Both the position numbers and the translations under genes were made by a program. From Smithella sp. UBA2180 (GTDB lineage Bacteria; Desulfobacterota; Syntrophia; Syntrophales; Smithellaceae), in assembly GCA_002327415.1 (NCBI GenBank), contig DCVU01000143.1, positions 1-6,657 on the forward strand: a stretch of DNA of 6,657 nt, in the 5' to 3' direction. Shown in pieces: positions 1 to 5,939 of this stretch. The notes beneath the pieces are model-generated. The model was given only the letters and a program-made list of their open reading frames with translations. It ran no database searches and had not been told where the DNA came from. Every line of letters starts with the position of its first letter. Position 1 is the stretch's first letter.

Positions 1-149
1 TTTATATTATGTTTAATCAATAATTGTCAGGTGGGTTATTATAAAATTTGTGGACAAGCTTTTCTTGACATACAAGACCAGATTTCCTATAGTTCAACCA
101 CTCAGAAGCAATGTCTTAAATTATGAGGACCATCGAAAGGAGATCAAAA
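1..149. other. Non-coding leader region left of gene 1
   Basis: This AT-rich stretch contains the promoter at 65-93 and the leader with the gene 1 ribosome binding site (136-142). I see no convincing hairpin, riboswitch fold or end of an upstream gene. The short open frame from an ATG at 123 is the in-frame N-terminal extension of gene 1 and is not supported by a ribosome binding site. Confidence 0.6.
65..93 (+). promoter_or_regulatory. Sigma-70 type promoter upstream of gene 1
   Basis: A perfect TTGACA -35 hexamer (65-70) is followed after exactly 17 bp by TATAGT (88-93), a 5/6 match to the -10 consensus. Transcription would start near 100, giving a leader of about 50 nt before the ATG at 150. 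It is the only promoter-like pair in the window with good hexamers, ideal spacing and a sensible distance to a ribosome binding site. It would drive genes 1 and 2, and further genes only if transcription reads through the terminator at 1162-1216. Predicted from sequence only. Confidence 0.75.
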
Positions 150-755
150 ATGAAACACTTGAAAGTAGTAATTTTGATTACCGCGGCCGTATGGTTTTTC
201 GTTTCATTAACTAACATATCATATGCTGAACAACGGGCCATAGTACCGAAACAAATTCAAAATTCAGTTCCGTCAGCCACTACACAGGCTCCGGCGACCA
301 GCACACCGGCAATCAAGCCCTTGCAACAGTCTCTCATATTACAAGGTTCATTGCCTCCTATTATCTGTCCTGCTACTGTTAATACTATAAACGATGTAAT
401 AAAATTAGCTCAAACGGATGTACCCAAAGCGGTTCAGGCGTACACTAACCAGGGGAGCATAGATTTTCCAGGAACTTCGGAAAACGTAGCAGGCGTTTAC
501 AGGAGCTATGTGCAGGATTGTTGCTCACCAAATAAGAGCTTTACTGTGCAGGACCAGAAGAATGCAGGATGTACTAACAGTGATAACGTAAGTCTTTGTA
601 TGGAAAAAGTAATAAAACACTGTATCAGCAAATATCCACAGCGGAGTTCTCTAAATGGCTTGTTGTTTCAATCTGTGCAGAAGACCAATAATGTCAATGC
701 GAAAATAACACAGCTGCATGACAAAATAAATCAGCTGCGTAATATGATCCCCTGA
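150..755 (+). CDS. Secreted six-cysteine protein (paralogue of gene 6), function unknown
   Basis: The product is 201 residues. The start at 150 is chosen over an upstream in-frame ATG at 123 because AAAGGAG (136-142) lies 7 nt before it, and because translation from here begins directly with a signal peptide (KHLK, a hydrophobic core, predicted cleavage SYA|EQ after residue 26). The mature protein opens with a Pro/Thr/Ala/Gln-rich segment (about 27-60) ending in KPLQQ. A domain with six cysteines follows (73, 124, 125, 141, 150, 158). The C-terminus (about 180-201) looks like an amphipathic helix. The cysteine pattern CC-x15-C-x8-C-x7-C, within CCSPxKSFxVQxQ, AGC and CMxK contexts, recurs with identical spacing in gene 6 (5397-5924). 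About 22 of 40 residues match over this core, so the two are clear paralogues. The cysteines suggest disulfides formed in the periplasm or outside the cell. I do not recognise the family. The gene is the first after the promoter and lies 53 nt upstream of gene 2. Confidence 0.88.
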   Translation: MKHLKVVILITAAVWFFVSLTNISYAEQRAIVPKQIQNSVPSATTQAPATSTPAIKPLQQSLILQGSLPPIICPATVNTINDVIKLAQTDVPKAVQAYTNQGSIDFPGTSENVAGVYRSYVQDCCSPNKSFTVQDQKNAGCTNSDNVSLCMEKVIKHCISKYPQRSSLNGLLFQSVQKTNNVNAKITQLHDKINQLRNMIP

Positions 756-790
756 TACGGGTTGTGAATAAGATCTATCTAACAAAATAT

Positions 791-799
791 TAAGGAGGT
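791..799 (+). promoter_or_regulatory. Full-consensus ribosome binding site of gene 2
   Basis: TAAGGAGGT matches the 16S anti-Shine-Dalgarno complement over nine bases, 9 nt before the ATG at 809. It is the strongest ribosome binding site in the window and suggests that this small secreted protein is made at a high level per transcript. Confidence 0.85.
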
Positions 800-808
800 A
801 AAATAAAG

Positions 809-1156
809 ATGAAGAAAATTTTTATTATGATCATTGCTGCAGCGGTTGTTTATGGCTTGTCCAGCCTGGCCTTTGCAGATACGATCACTAAGATCGAAGG
901 CAACAAGATAACGGTAATGGACAACGCGGGCAAAGTGAAGACCATTGAAAGCAATGTTAAAGGCCTTAAGGTCGGTGACAAAGTCAAGCTAACGACAAGA
1001 AACGGTCTGACGTGGCTGAACCCGCAGCCGGAGCCGCCGAAACCAGCAGTGGAAATAAATCCAAGAGGGTCAATCCAAAAGAATGCCGTTCCCACAACAC
1101 CGGAACAACCGACACCCCCACCGCCTTCGCAAAATAGTTTGGGTCAGATGAAATAA
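809..1156 (+). CDS. Small secreted protein with beta-domain and NPQPEPP proline-rich tail
   Basis: The product is 115 residues. It has a signal peptide (MKKIF, hydrophobic core, cleavage AFA|DT after residue 23). A compact beta-rich segment (about 24-63) reads TITKIEGNKITVMDNAGKVK and then GLKVGDKVKL. This pattern resembles the small SH3/OB-like DUF1344 or DUF5666 type periplasmic domains; that is a resemblance by eye, not a confirmed hit. The rest (about 70-115) is low-complexity and proline-rich: NPQPEPP at 71-77, INPRGS near 83-88, and a PTPPPP run near 101-106. There are no cysteines. A perfect ribosome binding site precedes the start. The gene follows gene 1 by 53 nt, probably on the same transcript, and a strong terminator begins 6 nt after its stop. 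Function unknown. The tail could bind a partner or the cell wall. Confidence 0.88.
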   Translation: MKKIFIMIIAAAVVYGLSSLAFADTITKIEGNKITVMDNAGKVKTIESNVKGLKVGDKVKLTTRNGLTWLNPQPEPPKPAVEINPRGSIQKNAVPTTPEQPTPPPPSQNSLGQMK

Positions 1157-1191
1157 TCTTTTGCGGCGGTCTCCACTACCGGAAAAGATTA
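1154..1191 (+). other. Alternative stem overlapping the gene 2 stop codon and the terminator
   Basis: TAATCTTTT (1154-1162) is the exact reverse complement of AAAAGATTA (1183-1191), a 9-bp stem. Inside its loop CGGT (1167-1170) can pair with ACCG (1178-1181). The 5' arm contains the TAA stop of gene 2 and the 3' arm lies in the loop of the terminator stem (1162-1205). With no linker between the two 5' arms, both full helices cannot form together, so the structures should be mutually exclusive. The stem is AU-rich and weaker than the terminator. A regulatory role is inference. Confidence 0.4.
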
Positions 1192-1216
1192 TTGGAGCCG
1201 CCGCATTTTGCCTTTC
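1162..1216 (+). terminator. Rho-independent terminator after gene 2
   Basis: TGCGGCGG (1162-1169) pairs with CCGCCGCA (1198-1205). After a single bulged T (1170), CTCCA (1171-1175) pairs with TGGAG (1193-1197). This gives 13 base pairs, mostly GC, and a 17-nt loop. The tail is TTTTGCCTTTC, so the U-tract is short and interrupted. It begins 6 nt beyond the stop of gene 2. Termination may be partial, and transcription of the barrel genes may depend on read-through, since no strong promoter is visible between here and 1301. Confidence 0.75.
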
Positions 1217-1225
1217 ATCACGCGA

Positions 1226-1261
1226 AACCCTGTCCAGAACAACAGATGAACAGACAGGGTT
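1226..1261 (+). repeat. Perfect 9-bp inverted repeat (hairpin) upstream of the barrel gene
   Basis: AACCCTGTC (1226-1234) and GACAGGGTT (1253-1261) are exact reverse complements separated by 18 nt. The hairpin would end 24 nt before the ribosome binding site of gene 3 (AGGAG, 1286-1290). The following sequence is A-rich rather than T-rich, so it is a poor intrinsic terminator in the + direction. It could be a protein-binding operator, an mRNA 5'-end stabiliser or a processing site. The stem is seen directly; the role is unknown. Confidence 0.5.
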
Positions 1262-1300
1262 CATTTCTTAAAAATAAAAAACCATAGGAGATATTGCCTG

Positions 1301-3334
1301 ATGGTCAAAAAGTTTTCTAATTGGTTTTATTTCGTCATCGTCGTTTTGTGCTTCCTCACACCGGCTTTTGCTTGGGCAGAGGAATGCATCATTATTACCT
1401 CCCCCGTTGAAAACACCGTTGTCATTGGAAAGCGTCCGGAAATCAAAGGTGTTTTCCGCTGTCCCCTGACTCCTGGATCGTATGTTGTCATGCTCGACGG
1501 AGTAGACATAACACAGCTCATGGATGTGACCGCTGAAGGGTTTACTTACCGGCCGGAAACGCTGGTCACTACAGGCAGTCACTCTCTGTCCGTCAGTTAT
1601 ACGGGCGCGGACAATTTGCCGCATCAATTTGCCGTTAATTTCAGTATCCGCCATTCGGAAAAGTTCGGCGAGATATATTCCAAAAATGATGTATCTCTTC
1701 TATACGAAGGAGCACTTGTAAGAAAAGACAGCACAGCCGATGCAGCCGTACCGGTATACACCGAAGGTCAGAATGTTGCTCCTTCAACAACGGCAGCCTA
1801 TCCAAGCTCCAAAATCGAGGGAAATCTGGCATCGGAAAGCCGGGTGAAAGAAGGGCCGTGGAATGTCTCTTTAACAACGAATGTGCGATACTTCGATCAG
1901 GATATCCCTGTTACGGACCCGCTGAAAAAAGGGTTTAATGTTGCCAACTGGCTGTTCACAGGTAACTACGAAAAGGACCGTGTCAAAATGAAGCTCAGTG
2001 CAGGGGATATCATGATAAATGAAACACCGTACACAATCGCCGGTTTTTCCAGAAAAGGAACCATGTTTAACGGTGAAGCAGGTCCGGTTTATGCCAATGT
2101 TTTCAGCGCCCGCAGTGCGCAGACCTATGGCGTCGACGGCGGTATAGGCATAGGCAACGTGAATGAAGATCACATCTTCGGCGCCTCCGCTGGTGTTAAA
2201 CTTTTTGAAAATAAAGTTGATGTCCGGACAATTTATGTGACAGGAACGGATCCGTCTGCTTCGGGACTTCCCGCTTCCATAACACCGCCATCTACACAGT
2301 CAAATGTATATGGAAATTCAACGACCACAGGAAACAAGCAAGGCGATGTCGTCGGTTTTCTGCTGACCACAGATTTTTTACAGAATCGTCTCAGGACAGA
2401 AATGGAAGCCGACTTTACGCGATACGATCCGGATAACTCCGATGAGTTTGAAAAAAGAAGCTCCTCCGCCTATAGGGCTAAAATCGGAGGCGCCGTCAAC
2501 TGGTTCACCTACGACGCGCTGTACGAATACATCGGAAAATACTACGGCGTAATCGGGAATCCATCGCTGGCAAAAGACAGGCAGGGTTTCAGCCTGCAGA
2601 GCGGCATCAACCTGTCAGATCAGAATCTCAGCGTGATGGCATCCCGCTATTCGGATAACGTCGAATCAGATCCTCTCTTTCCGGAAATTGTCAGCACTCA
2701 GGGAAATGTCTCTTATCAGTTCAACAAAATTCCCTATGTTCCCCTGGGATTCACATATCAGAAGATTTTGCAGGAAAGCTCAAAGGAACCTGTCGGAGGT
2801 ACGCGTATTGATACTAGCACCGACACCTATTCGGGTAGAATTGGTTTCACGAAGGGCAGCTTTTCTGTCAATTTTTCGCCGTCTTATTCGATAATCAACG
2901 ACAAGACTCCTGCGGATGCCGACACGACGAACATTGTTTATGCCGCCATGGCGGCCTACGCTCTGCCCAATCTTTCCATTGCTCCGGCTTTCACCTGGTC
3001 CAAAACCCGTAATCATGCAACGAACGTTTGGACAGATACCTTTGTCTATAATCTTGACTTTCGCTCACGCTTTTTCCACGATAGAATCTCCTTTGATACA
3101 GGCGGCACCTATACGGCATCAACAGCAGACAATAACTCTGTGGACAGCGGAACATGGAACGCGCGGGCAACCCTTGCTTATCGGCTCAATGATCACCTGA
3201 AAACATTTGTCAAGCCCACAGTGGGTTTGCGTTTCAGCTACCTGAAAACGGACGACAAAATAAATGTGGCAATGAATAAGGACGAGTTCAGTTTGTTTGT
3301 CGTACTTGAAGCGGCGATACCTGTAATATTTTAA
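1301..3334 (+). CDS. Outer-membrane beta-barrel protein with N-terminal Ig-like domain
   Basis: The product is 677 residues. It has a signal peptide of about 26 residues (cleavage AWA|EE). An Ig-like beta-sandwich (about 29-118) contains ITSPVENTVVIGKRPEIKG and LVTTGSHSLSVSY. The only cysteines I see in the mature protein, C29 and C54, lie in it and could form a disulfide. A Ser/Ala-rich linker follows (about 119-185), then roughly 490 residues of alternating-polarity strands with Gly/Asn/Asp turns and many Tyr/Phe. Examples are NVSLTTNVRYF near the barrel start and RATLAYRLNDHLKTFVKP near the end. The last residues, EFSLFVVLEAAIPVIF, end in Phe as expected of a BAM-assembled barrel. An early GDIMINETPYTIAGFSRKG stretch recalls the L-x-x-GD...G-R-G strand pairs of large porin/usher-type barrels. 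I see no TonB box, plug, POTRA or usher middle domain. AGGAG (1286-1290) is 10 nt upstream. Gene 4 follows after 14 nt, so the two are probably co-translated partners. It could be a porin, an export channel or an anchor. Confidence 0.88.
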   Translation: MVKKFSNWFYFVIVVLCFLTPAFAWAEECIIITSPVENTVVIGKRPEIKGVFRCPLTPGSYVVMLDGVDITQLMDVTAEGFTYRPETLVTTGSHSLSVSYTGADNLPHQFAVNFSIRHSEKFGEIYSKNDVSLLYEGALVRKDSTADAAVPVYTEGQNVAPSTTAAYPSSKIEGNLASESRVKEGPWNVSLTTNVRYFDQDIPVTDPLKKGFNVANWLFTGNYEKDRVKMKLSAGDIMINETPYTIAGFSRKGTMFNGEAGPVYANVFSARSAQTYGVDGGIGIGNVNEDHIFGASAGVKLFENKVDVRTIYVTGTDPSASGLPASITPPSTQSNVYGNSTTTGNKQGDVVGFLLTTDFLQNRLRTEMEADFTRYDPDNSDEFEKRSSSAYRAKIGGAVNWFTYDALYEYIGKYYGVIGNPSLAKDRQGFSLQSGINLSDQNLSVMASRYSDNVESDPLFPEIVSTQGNVSYQFNKIPYVPLGFTYQKILQESSKEPVGGTRIDTSTDTYSGRIGFTKGSFSVNFSPSYSIINDKTPADADTTNIVYAAMAAYALPNLSIAPAFTWSKTRNHATNVWTDTFVYNLDFRSRFFHDRISFDTGGTYTASTADNNSVDSGTWNARATLAYRLNDHLKTFVKPTVGLRFSYLKTDDKINVAMNKDEFSLFVVLEAAIPVIF

Positions 3335-3348
3335 ATGGAGGAACCTTT

Positions 3349-4425
3349 ATGAAAAAATGTATCTTAGCCATTCTAGCCTTGATCCTGACTGGACTCCTCG
3401 CTCCCTCTTTTTCTCAGGCGGCTGTGACAGTAACGCCGTCTTCCGTTAATGTTGTCCGGGGTCAGACCAACACGGTGGTCATTACCTATCGATTCGCCAC
3501 CATTATCGGTTCCGGCAACGAGATGTCAAGTCAGGGCATATACTTCACTCCTGATACCACCATCGGGTTTAATAACGTGCCCCTGACAACATTTATTACA
3601 GGCGGAATCGGAACGGTTACGGAAACCGTCGTCATCCCGGTGAACATTATGGAGAAAGTGCTCCAGTCAGGCACAGCGCAATTTTTCTATCGGCGACAGT
3701 TTTTTGGTTTATCTGTTGAGACGGCAACAATCAATATGACTGTTTCGGGAGAGACGGGTGGAACGCTCGGCATAAGGCGTCTTTCACTGTACTTCGGAAA
3801 CGGCAGGTCGGAAACGACCGTGATGAAGTATGCACCAGATTTAAAAGCCTATGCGGACATCAGATATAACGGATCAGGACTTCTGAAAGGCTACTGGGAA
3901 GTTGACGGCCGACTTTTATCATACGTCAGCCAACCTCTGCCTGCCGGTCAGCAAATAACTCTAACAACGCCCGACATCCCGGCCCTGCCGACTTTTGACA
4001 CGGGGATTCATACGCTGCGGTTTGTTGTCACCAATCCCAATCCTGATCAGGGAATTCCTTTGCCCACTCTGGTCTATTTTGTAACAACGGATGAAGCTGC
4101 CGCAAAACCGGTTGGATTGAAGTTGAAGAATCCTGCCGAAGCCGCGGAAGTACCTTACGCCTCTCAGAAATACGAATGGCAGGTCATCCGTGCAAATGTA
4201 TACCTGATCCAATTCTTTGAAACACAAGGAGGCAAGACTGTTTTCTCCGCTTACACAAAAAAAGGTTTTTATCAACTGCCGCAGCTGGTACTGAAAAAGA
4301 TCTTTCAACCAGGGGAAACATATTACTGGCTGGTTATCGGCTTTGATAAGGAACGCCGGATGATCGGGGAAAGCAAGACAGGCAGTTTCCGTTTTTCACC
4401 GTCTGTGTCAGATGCCGGTAAATGA
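3349..4425 (+). CDS. Secreted multi-domain beta-sandwich protein, probable partner of the barrel
   Basis: The product is 358 residues, with a signal peptide (MKKCIL, long Leu/Ile core, cleavage SQA|AV after residue 24). GGAGG (3337-3341) stands 7 nt before the start. Three beta-rich parts are visible. Domain 1 (about 25-134) begins TVTPSSVNVVRGQTNTVVITY, like a bacterial Ig-like fold. Domain 2 (about 140-248) contains GSGLLKGYWEVDGRLL and LPTFDTGIHTLRFVV, a GxLxGxWxVDG ... LPTFxxGxHxLxF pattern typical of a beta-sandwich. Domain 3 (about 255-352) resembles a fibronectin type III module, with YEWQ, VYLIQFFE and GETYYWLVIGFD. The mature protein has no cysteine, in contrast to genes 1 and 6. The start lies 14 nt after the barrel stop, indicating one transcript and probably a shared task in the periplasm or at the cell surface. 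I do not recognise a named family. It could be an adhesin, a scaffold or a barrel-associated periplasmic factor. Confidence 0.88.
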   Translation: MKKCILAILALILTGLLAPSFSQAAVTVTPSSVNVVRGQTNTVVITYRFATIIGSGNEMSSQGIYFTPDTTIGFNNVPLTTFITGGIGTVTETVVIPVNIMEKVLQSGTAQFFYRRQFFGLSVETATINMTVSGETGGTLGIRRLSLYFGNGRSETTVMKYAPDLKAYADIRYNGSGLLKGYWEVDGRLLSYVSQPLPAGQQITLTTPDIPALPTFDTGIHTLRFVVTNPNPDQGIPLPTLVYFVTTDEAAAKPVGLKLKNPAEAAEVPYASQKYEWQVIRANVYLIQFFETQGGKTVFSAYTKKGFYQLPQLVLKKIFQPGETYYWLVIGFDKERRMIGESKTGSFRFSPSVSDAGK

Positions 4426-4474
4426 TTGGACGGTGCAGTAGAAAGTAAGAATCGTCTCTAAAAGGAGGAAAAAA

Positions 4475-5311
4475 ATGAAAATAAATCGCTTTGGCATATT
4501 CTCAGTTATCATCCTTTGTTTTTGCCTGTTTTTTACGACTTACGTATGGTCAGCTGAACAAAAAAATATTAACCTGGGCAGGCAGATTACTTCACCTGCA
4601 CCGGTTGCGCCGGCAAAAGCGCAACCCGCAGTTGTACAAAAAGTGAATACAAATGTTCAGCCGCAAGTGGTCGTCGTCAGTCCTGACGAAGGAGTGACCT
4701 TTTATGGGGGGCAAATCTGCTATATCAAATGGATGACAATAGGGATTCCGGCCGGCTCCAAGATGAAGATTGAATTTATCCGGTCCGATGCGACAAAACT
4801 AACTCTCGGAGAAAATCTTTCCATCCCTGGCAATTTTCAGTGGACCATCAATGAACAGGCATTCCTGAAAAAACAGATCCCAAACCCTTATGGGGGACAG
4901 CCAAGTTATCTCCCGCAGAATACTCAGGGAAAGATAAAACTAACGGCGTCGGGTGAAGGAAAAACGTACGAAAATGAAAGATCTGTTTCCATCTTAATAC
5001 CCGGACTCAAGATTACGAATCCCAAAGCGGGAGACACTCTGCATACAGGTCAGACATATACTGTGACATGGCAGAATATAGGACCACCCATTCCGAAAGT
5101 TGATATCATGATCGGCGCCGGTTCAGGATATGCTTCCATACCATCATTTTTTACCAAGGTGACAAACACTGGTTCCGCGAGCATTACTATTCCAGCAAGC
5201 GCTCTTTTTGAAAATTGGACCGGCTCCTACTGGTTTAGTGTTCAGTCGTCAGGGTCTTTATTTCCCGAGAAGTATATCTATGAGAAAATTACGATAAATC
5301 TAATGAAATAA
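4475..5311 (+). CDS. Secreted protein with two tandem Kre9/Knh1-like (GPI-anchored Ser/Thr-rich family) beta domains
   Basis: The product is 278 residues. AGGAGG (4463-4468) lies 6 nt before the ATG. The signal peptide cleaves at about WSA|EQ (residue 27). A Pro/Ala/Gln/Val-rich linker (about 28-65) leads to two similar domains. Domain A (about 66-175) opens VVSPDEGVTFYGGQICYIKW and domain B (about 177-278) opens ITNPKAGDTLHTGQTYTVTW. Both show the xxPxxGxxxxxGQxYxxxW opening typical of the Kre9/Knh1-type Ig-like domain (Pfam family named for yeast GPI-anchored Ser/Thr-rich proteins, also common in secreted bacterial proteins). The family call is pattern recognition, not a search result. Domain A has an insertion before its final strands (near IPNPYGGQPSYLPQ). 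The only mature cysteine is C82. It lies 49 nt after gene 4 with no intervening terminator, so it is probably in the same operon. A substrate- or surface-binding role is inferred. Confidence 0.87.
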   Translation: MKINRFGIFSVIILCFCLFFTTYVWSAEQKNINLGRQITSPAPVAPAKAQPAVVQKVNTNVQPQVVVVSPDEGVTFYGGQICYIKWMTIGIPAGSKMKIEFIRSDATKLTLGENLSIPGNFQWTINEQAFLKKQIPNPYGGQPSYLPQNTQGKIKLTASGEGKTYENERSVSILIPGLKITNPKAGDTLHTGQTYTVTWQNIGPPIPKVDIMIGAGSGYASIPSFFTKVTNTGSASITIPASALFENWTGSYWFSVQSSGSLFPEKYIYEKITINLMK

Positions 5312-5320
5312 ATTGAACCC

Positions 5321-5340
5321 CCTCCGGCTGGAACCGGAGG
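5321..5340 (+). terminator. GC-rich hairpin between genes 5 and 6 (possible weak terminator)
   Basis: CCTCCGG (5321-5327) and CCGGAGG (5334-5340) form a perfect 7-bp stem with a 6-nt loop, 9 nt after the stop of gene 5. The sequence that follows (ATACCAACTC) has no T-run, so it is not a classical intrinsic terminator. It may mark a transcript 3' end or stabilise the upstream mRNA. Because the next good ribosome binding site (5385-5390) has no clear promoter before it, read-through into gene 6 is likely. Confidence 0.4.
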
Positions 5341-5396
5341 ATACCAACTCATGGGATTGACGAGATAGTTTCATCAATAGAATTAAGGAGAACAAA

Positions 5397-5924
5397 ATGA
5401 AGAATTTGATTTGTGCAGTTCTGATAGTTTTATCAGTATGTGCGTTTCCGGCATTTACTGAAACAGCGCATGCCGCACAACAAGGTTCACCAGTTCGTGC
5501 AGCGCTAAAGCCTTTACAACAGCCCCTCGTTGCAAACCAGTCTACAATGCTTCTTCCCTTGTGCAGCAGCCTGCCGCAGGCTATAGAAAAAGTTACAGAC
5601 TCCATCCACGATCTGAGGTTAGGGCTGAATTGTGATGGTCATTTCAACGAAAATAATTTTGACAATTACAGGGCTCAGGTGAATAGCTGTTGCTCGCCAC
5701 AGAAAAGTTTTTCAGTGCAGGAACAGCAGGCCGCTGGTTGTTTGGAAAGCGATACAGTCAAGCAGTGCATGGACAAATTGACAGGTTACTGCATCAACAA
5801 TGTTGCGGAGAAGGGTACAGTAAAAAACCACCTGGATTTTTATCCAAAAAGAGCAGACGATATCAGCGTCAAGATGAAAGAGCTGTCCGGACAAATGAAA
5901 AAATTACGTTCTTTAATTCAGTGA
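5397..5924 (+). CDS. Secreted cysteine-rich protein (paralogue of gene 1), function unknown
   Basis: The product is 175 residues. AAGGAG (5385-5390) is 6 nt before the ATG. The signal peptide is predicted to cleave at AHA|AQ (residue 26). The mature chain has a short Ala/Gln-rich start with LKPLQQPL (about 37-44). It carries seven cysteines: 56, 79, 98, 99, 115, 124 and 132. The core CCSPQKSFSVQEQ ... AGC ... CMDK ... C has exactly the spacing CC-x15-C-x8-C-x7-C of gene 1 at 150-755, with KPLQQ and the following single cysteine also conserved. C79 is extra here. The C-terminal part (about 143-175) is Lys-rich and probably helical, as in gene 1. The nucleotide sequences have diverged well beyond the protein core, so the duplication is not recent. 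Gene 7 follows after 15 nt. Oxidative folding in the periplasm is inferred; the function is unknown. Confidence 0.88.
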   Translation: MKNLICAVLIVLSVCAFPAFTETAHAAQQGSPVRAALKPLQQPLVANQSTMLLPLCSSLPQAIEKVTDSIHDLRLGLNCDGHFNENNFDNYRAQVNSCCSPQKSFSVQEQQAAGCLESDTVKQCMDKLTGYCINNVAEKGTVKNHLDFYPKRADDISVKMKELSGQMKKLRSLIQ

Positions 5925-5939
5925 TATTAAATAATACCC

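Noticed and set aside
123..149. Longer gene 1 starting at the ATG at 123
   Set aside because: There is no ribosome binding site before it, and it would put a charged extension ahead of the signal peptide. AAAGGAG at 136-142 serves the ATG at 150.
850..1264. Minus-strand frames opposite gene 2 and its terminator (850-1095, 1070-1264)
   Set aside because: One is a shadow of the gene 2 coding frame and the other crosses the terminator hairpin. Neither has a credible start.
1268..1654. Open frame on the minus strand opposite the start of the barrel gene (also 1327-1521, 1641-1877, 1871-2173, 2780-3016)
   Set aside because: These lie antisense to a clear signal-peptide/barrel gene, have no ribosome binding sites or recognisable motifs, and read like shadow frames.
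2688..3200. Alternative + strand frames inside the barrel gene (2688-2894, 2916-3200)
   Set aside because: They overlap the barrel frame entirely, have Arg/Pro-rich shadow composition, and lack ribosome binding sites.
3961..4308. Minus-strand 115-residue frame opposite gene 4
   Set aside because: It is a shadow of the gene 4 middle and FN3-like regions, with no independent signals.
1301..4425. Chaperone-usher pilus system
   Set aside because: The barrel lacks plug, middle and C-terminal usher domains, and gene 4 does not show PapD-like chaperone features. Only a short strand motif is usher-like.
5357..5383. Possible promoter TTGACG-15-TAGAAT before gene 6
   Set aside because: The spacer is too short, and the start site would fall on the ribosome binding site at 5385-5390.
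5397..5480. Lipoprotein signal in gene 6 (LSVC at residues 12-15) or in gene 3 (C29)
   Set aside because: LSVC has Val at -1, unlike a lipobox, and a good signal peptidase I site (AHA|AQ) follows. Gene 3 has EE before C29 and a good AWA|EE site.
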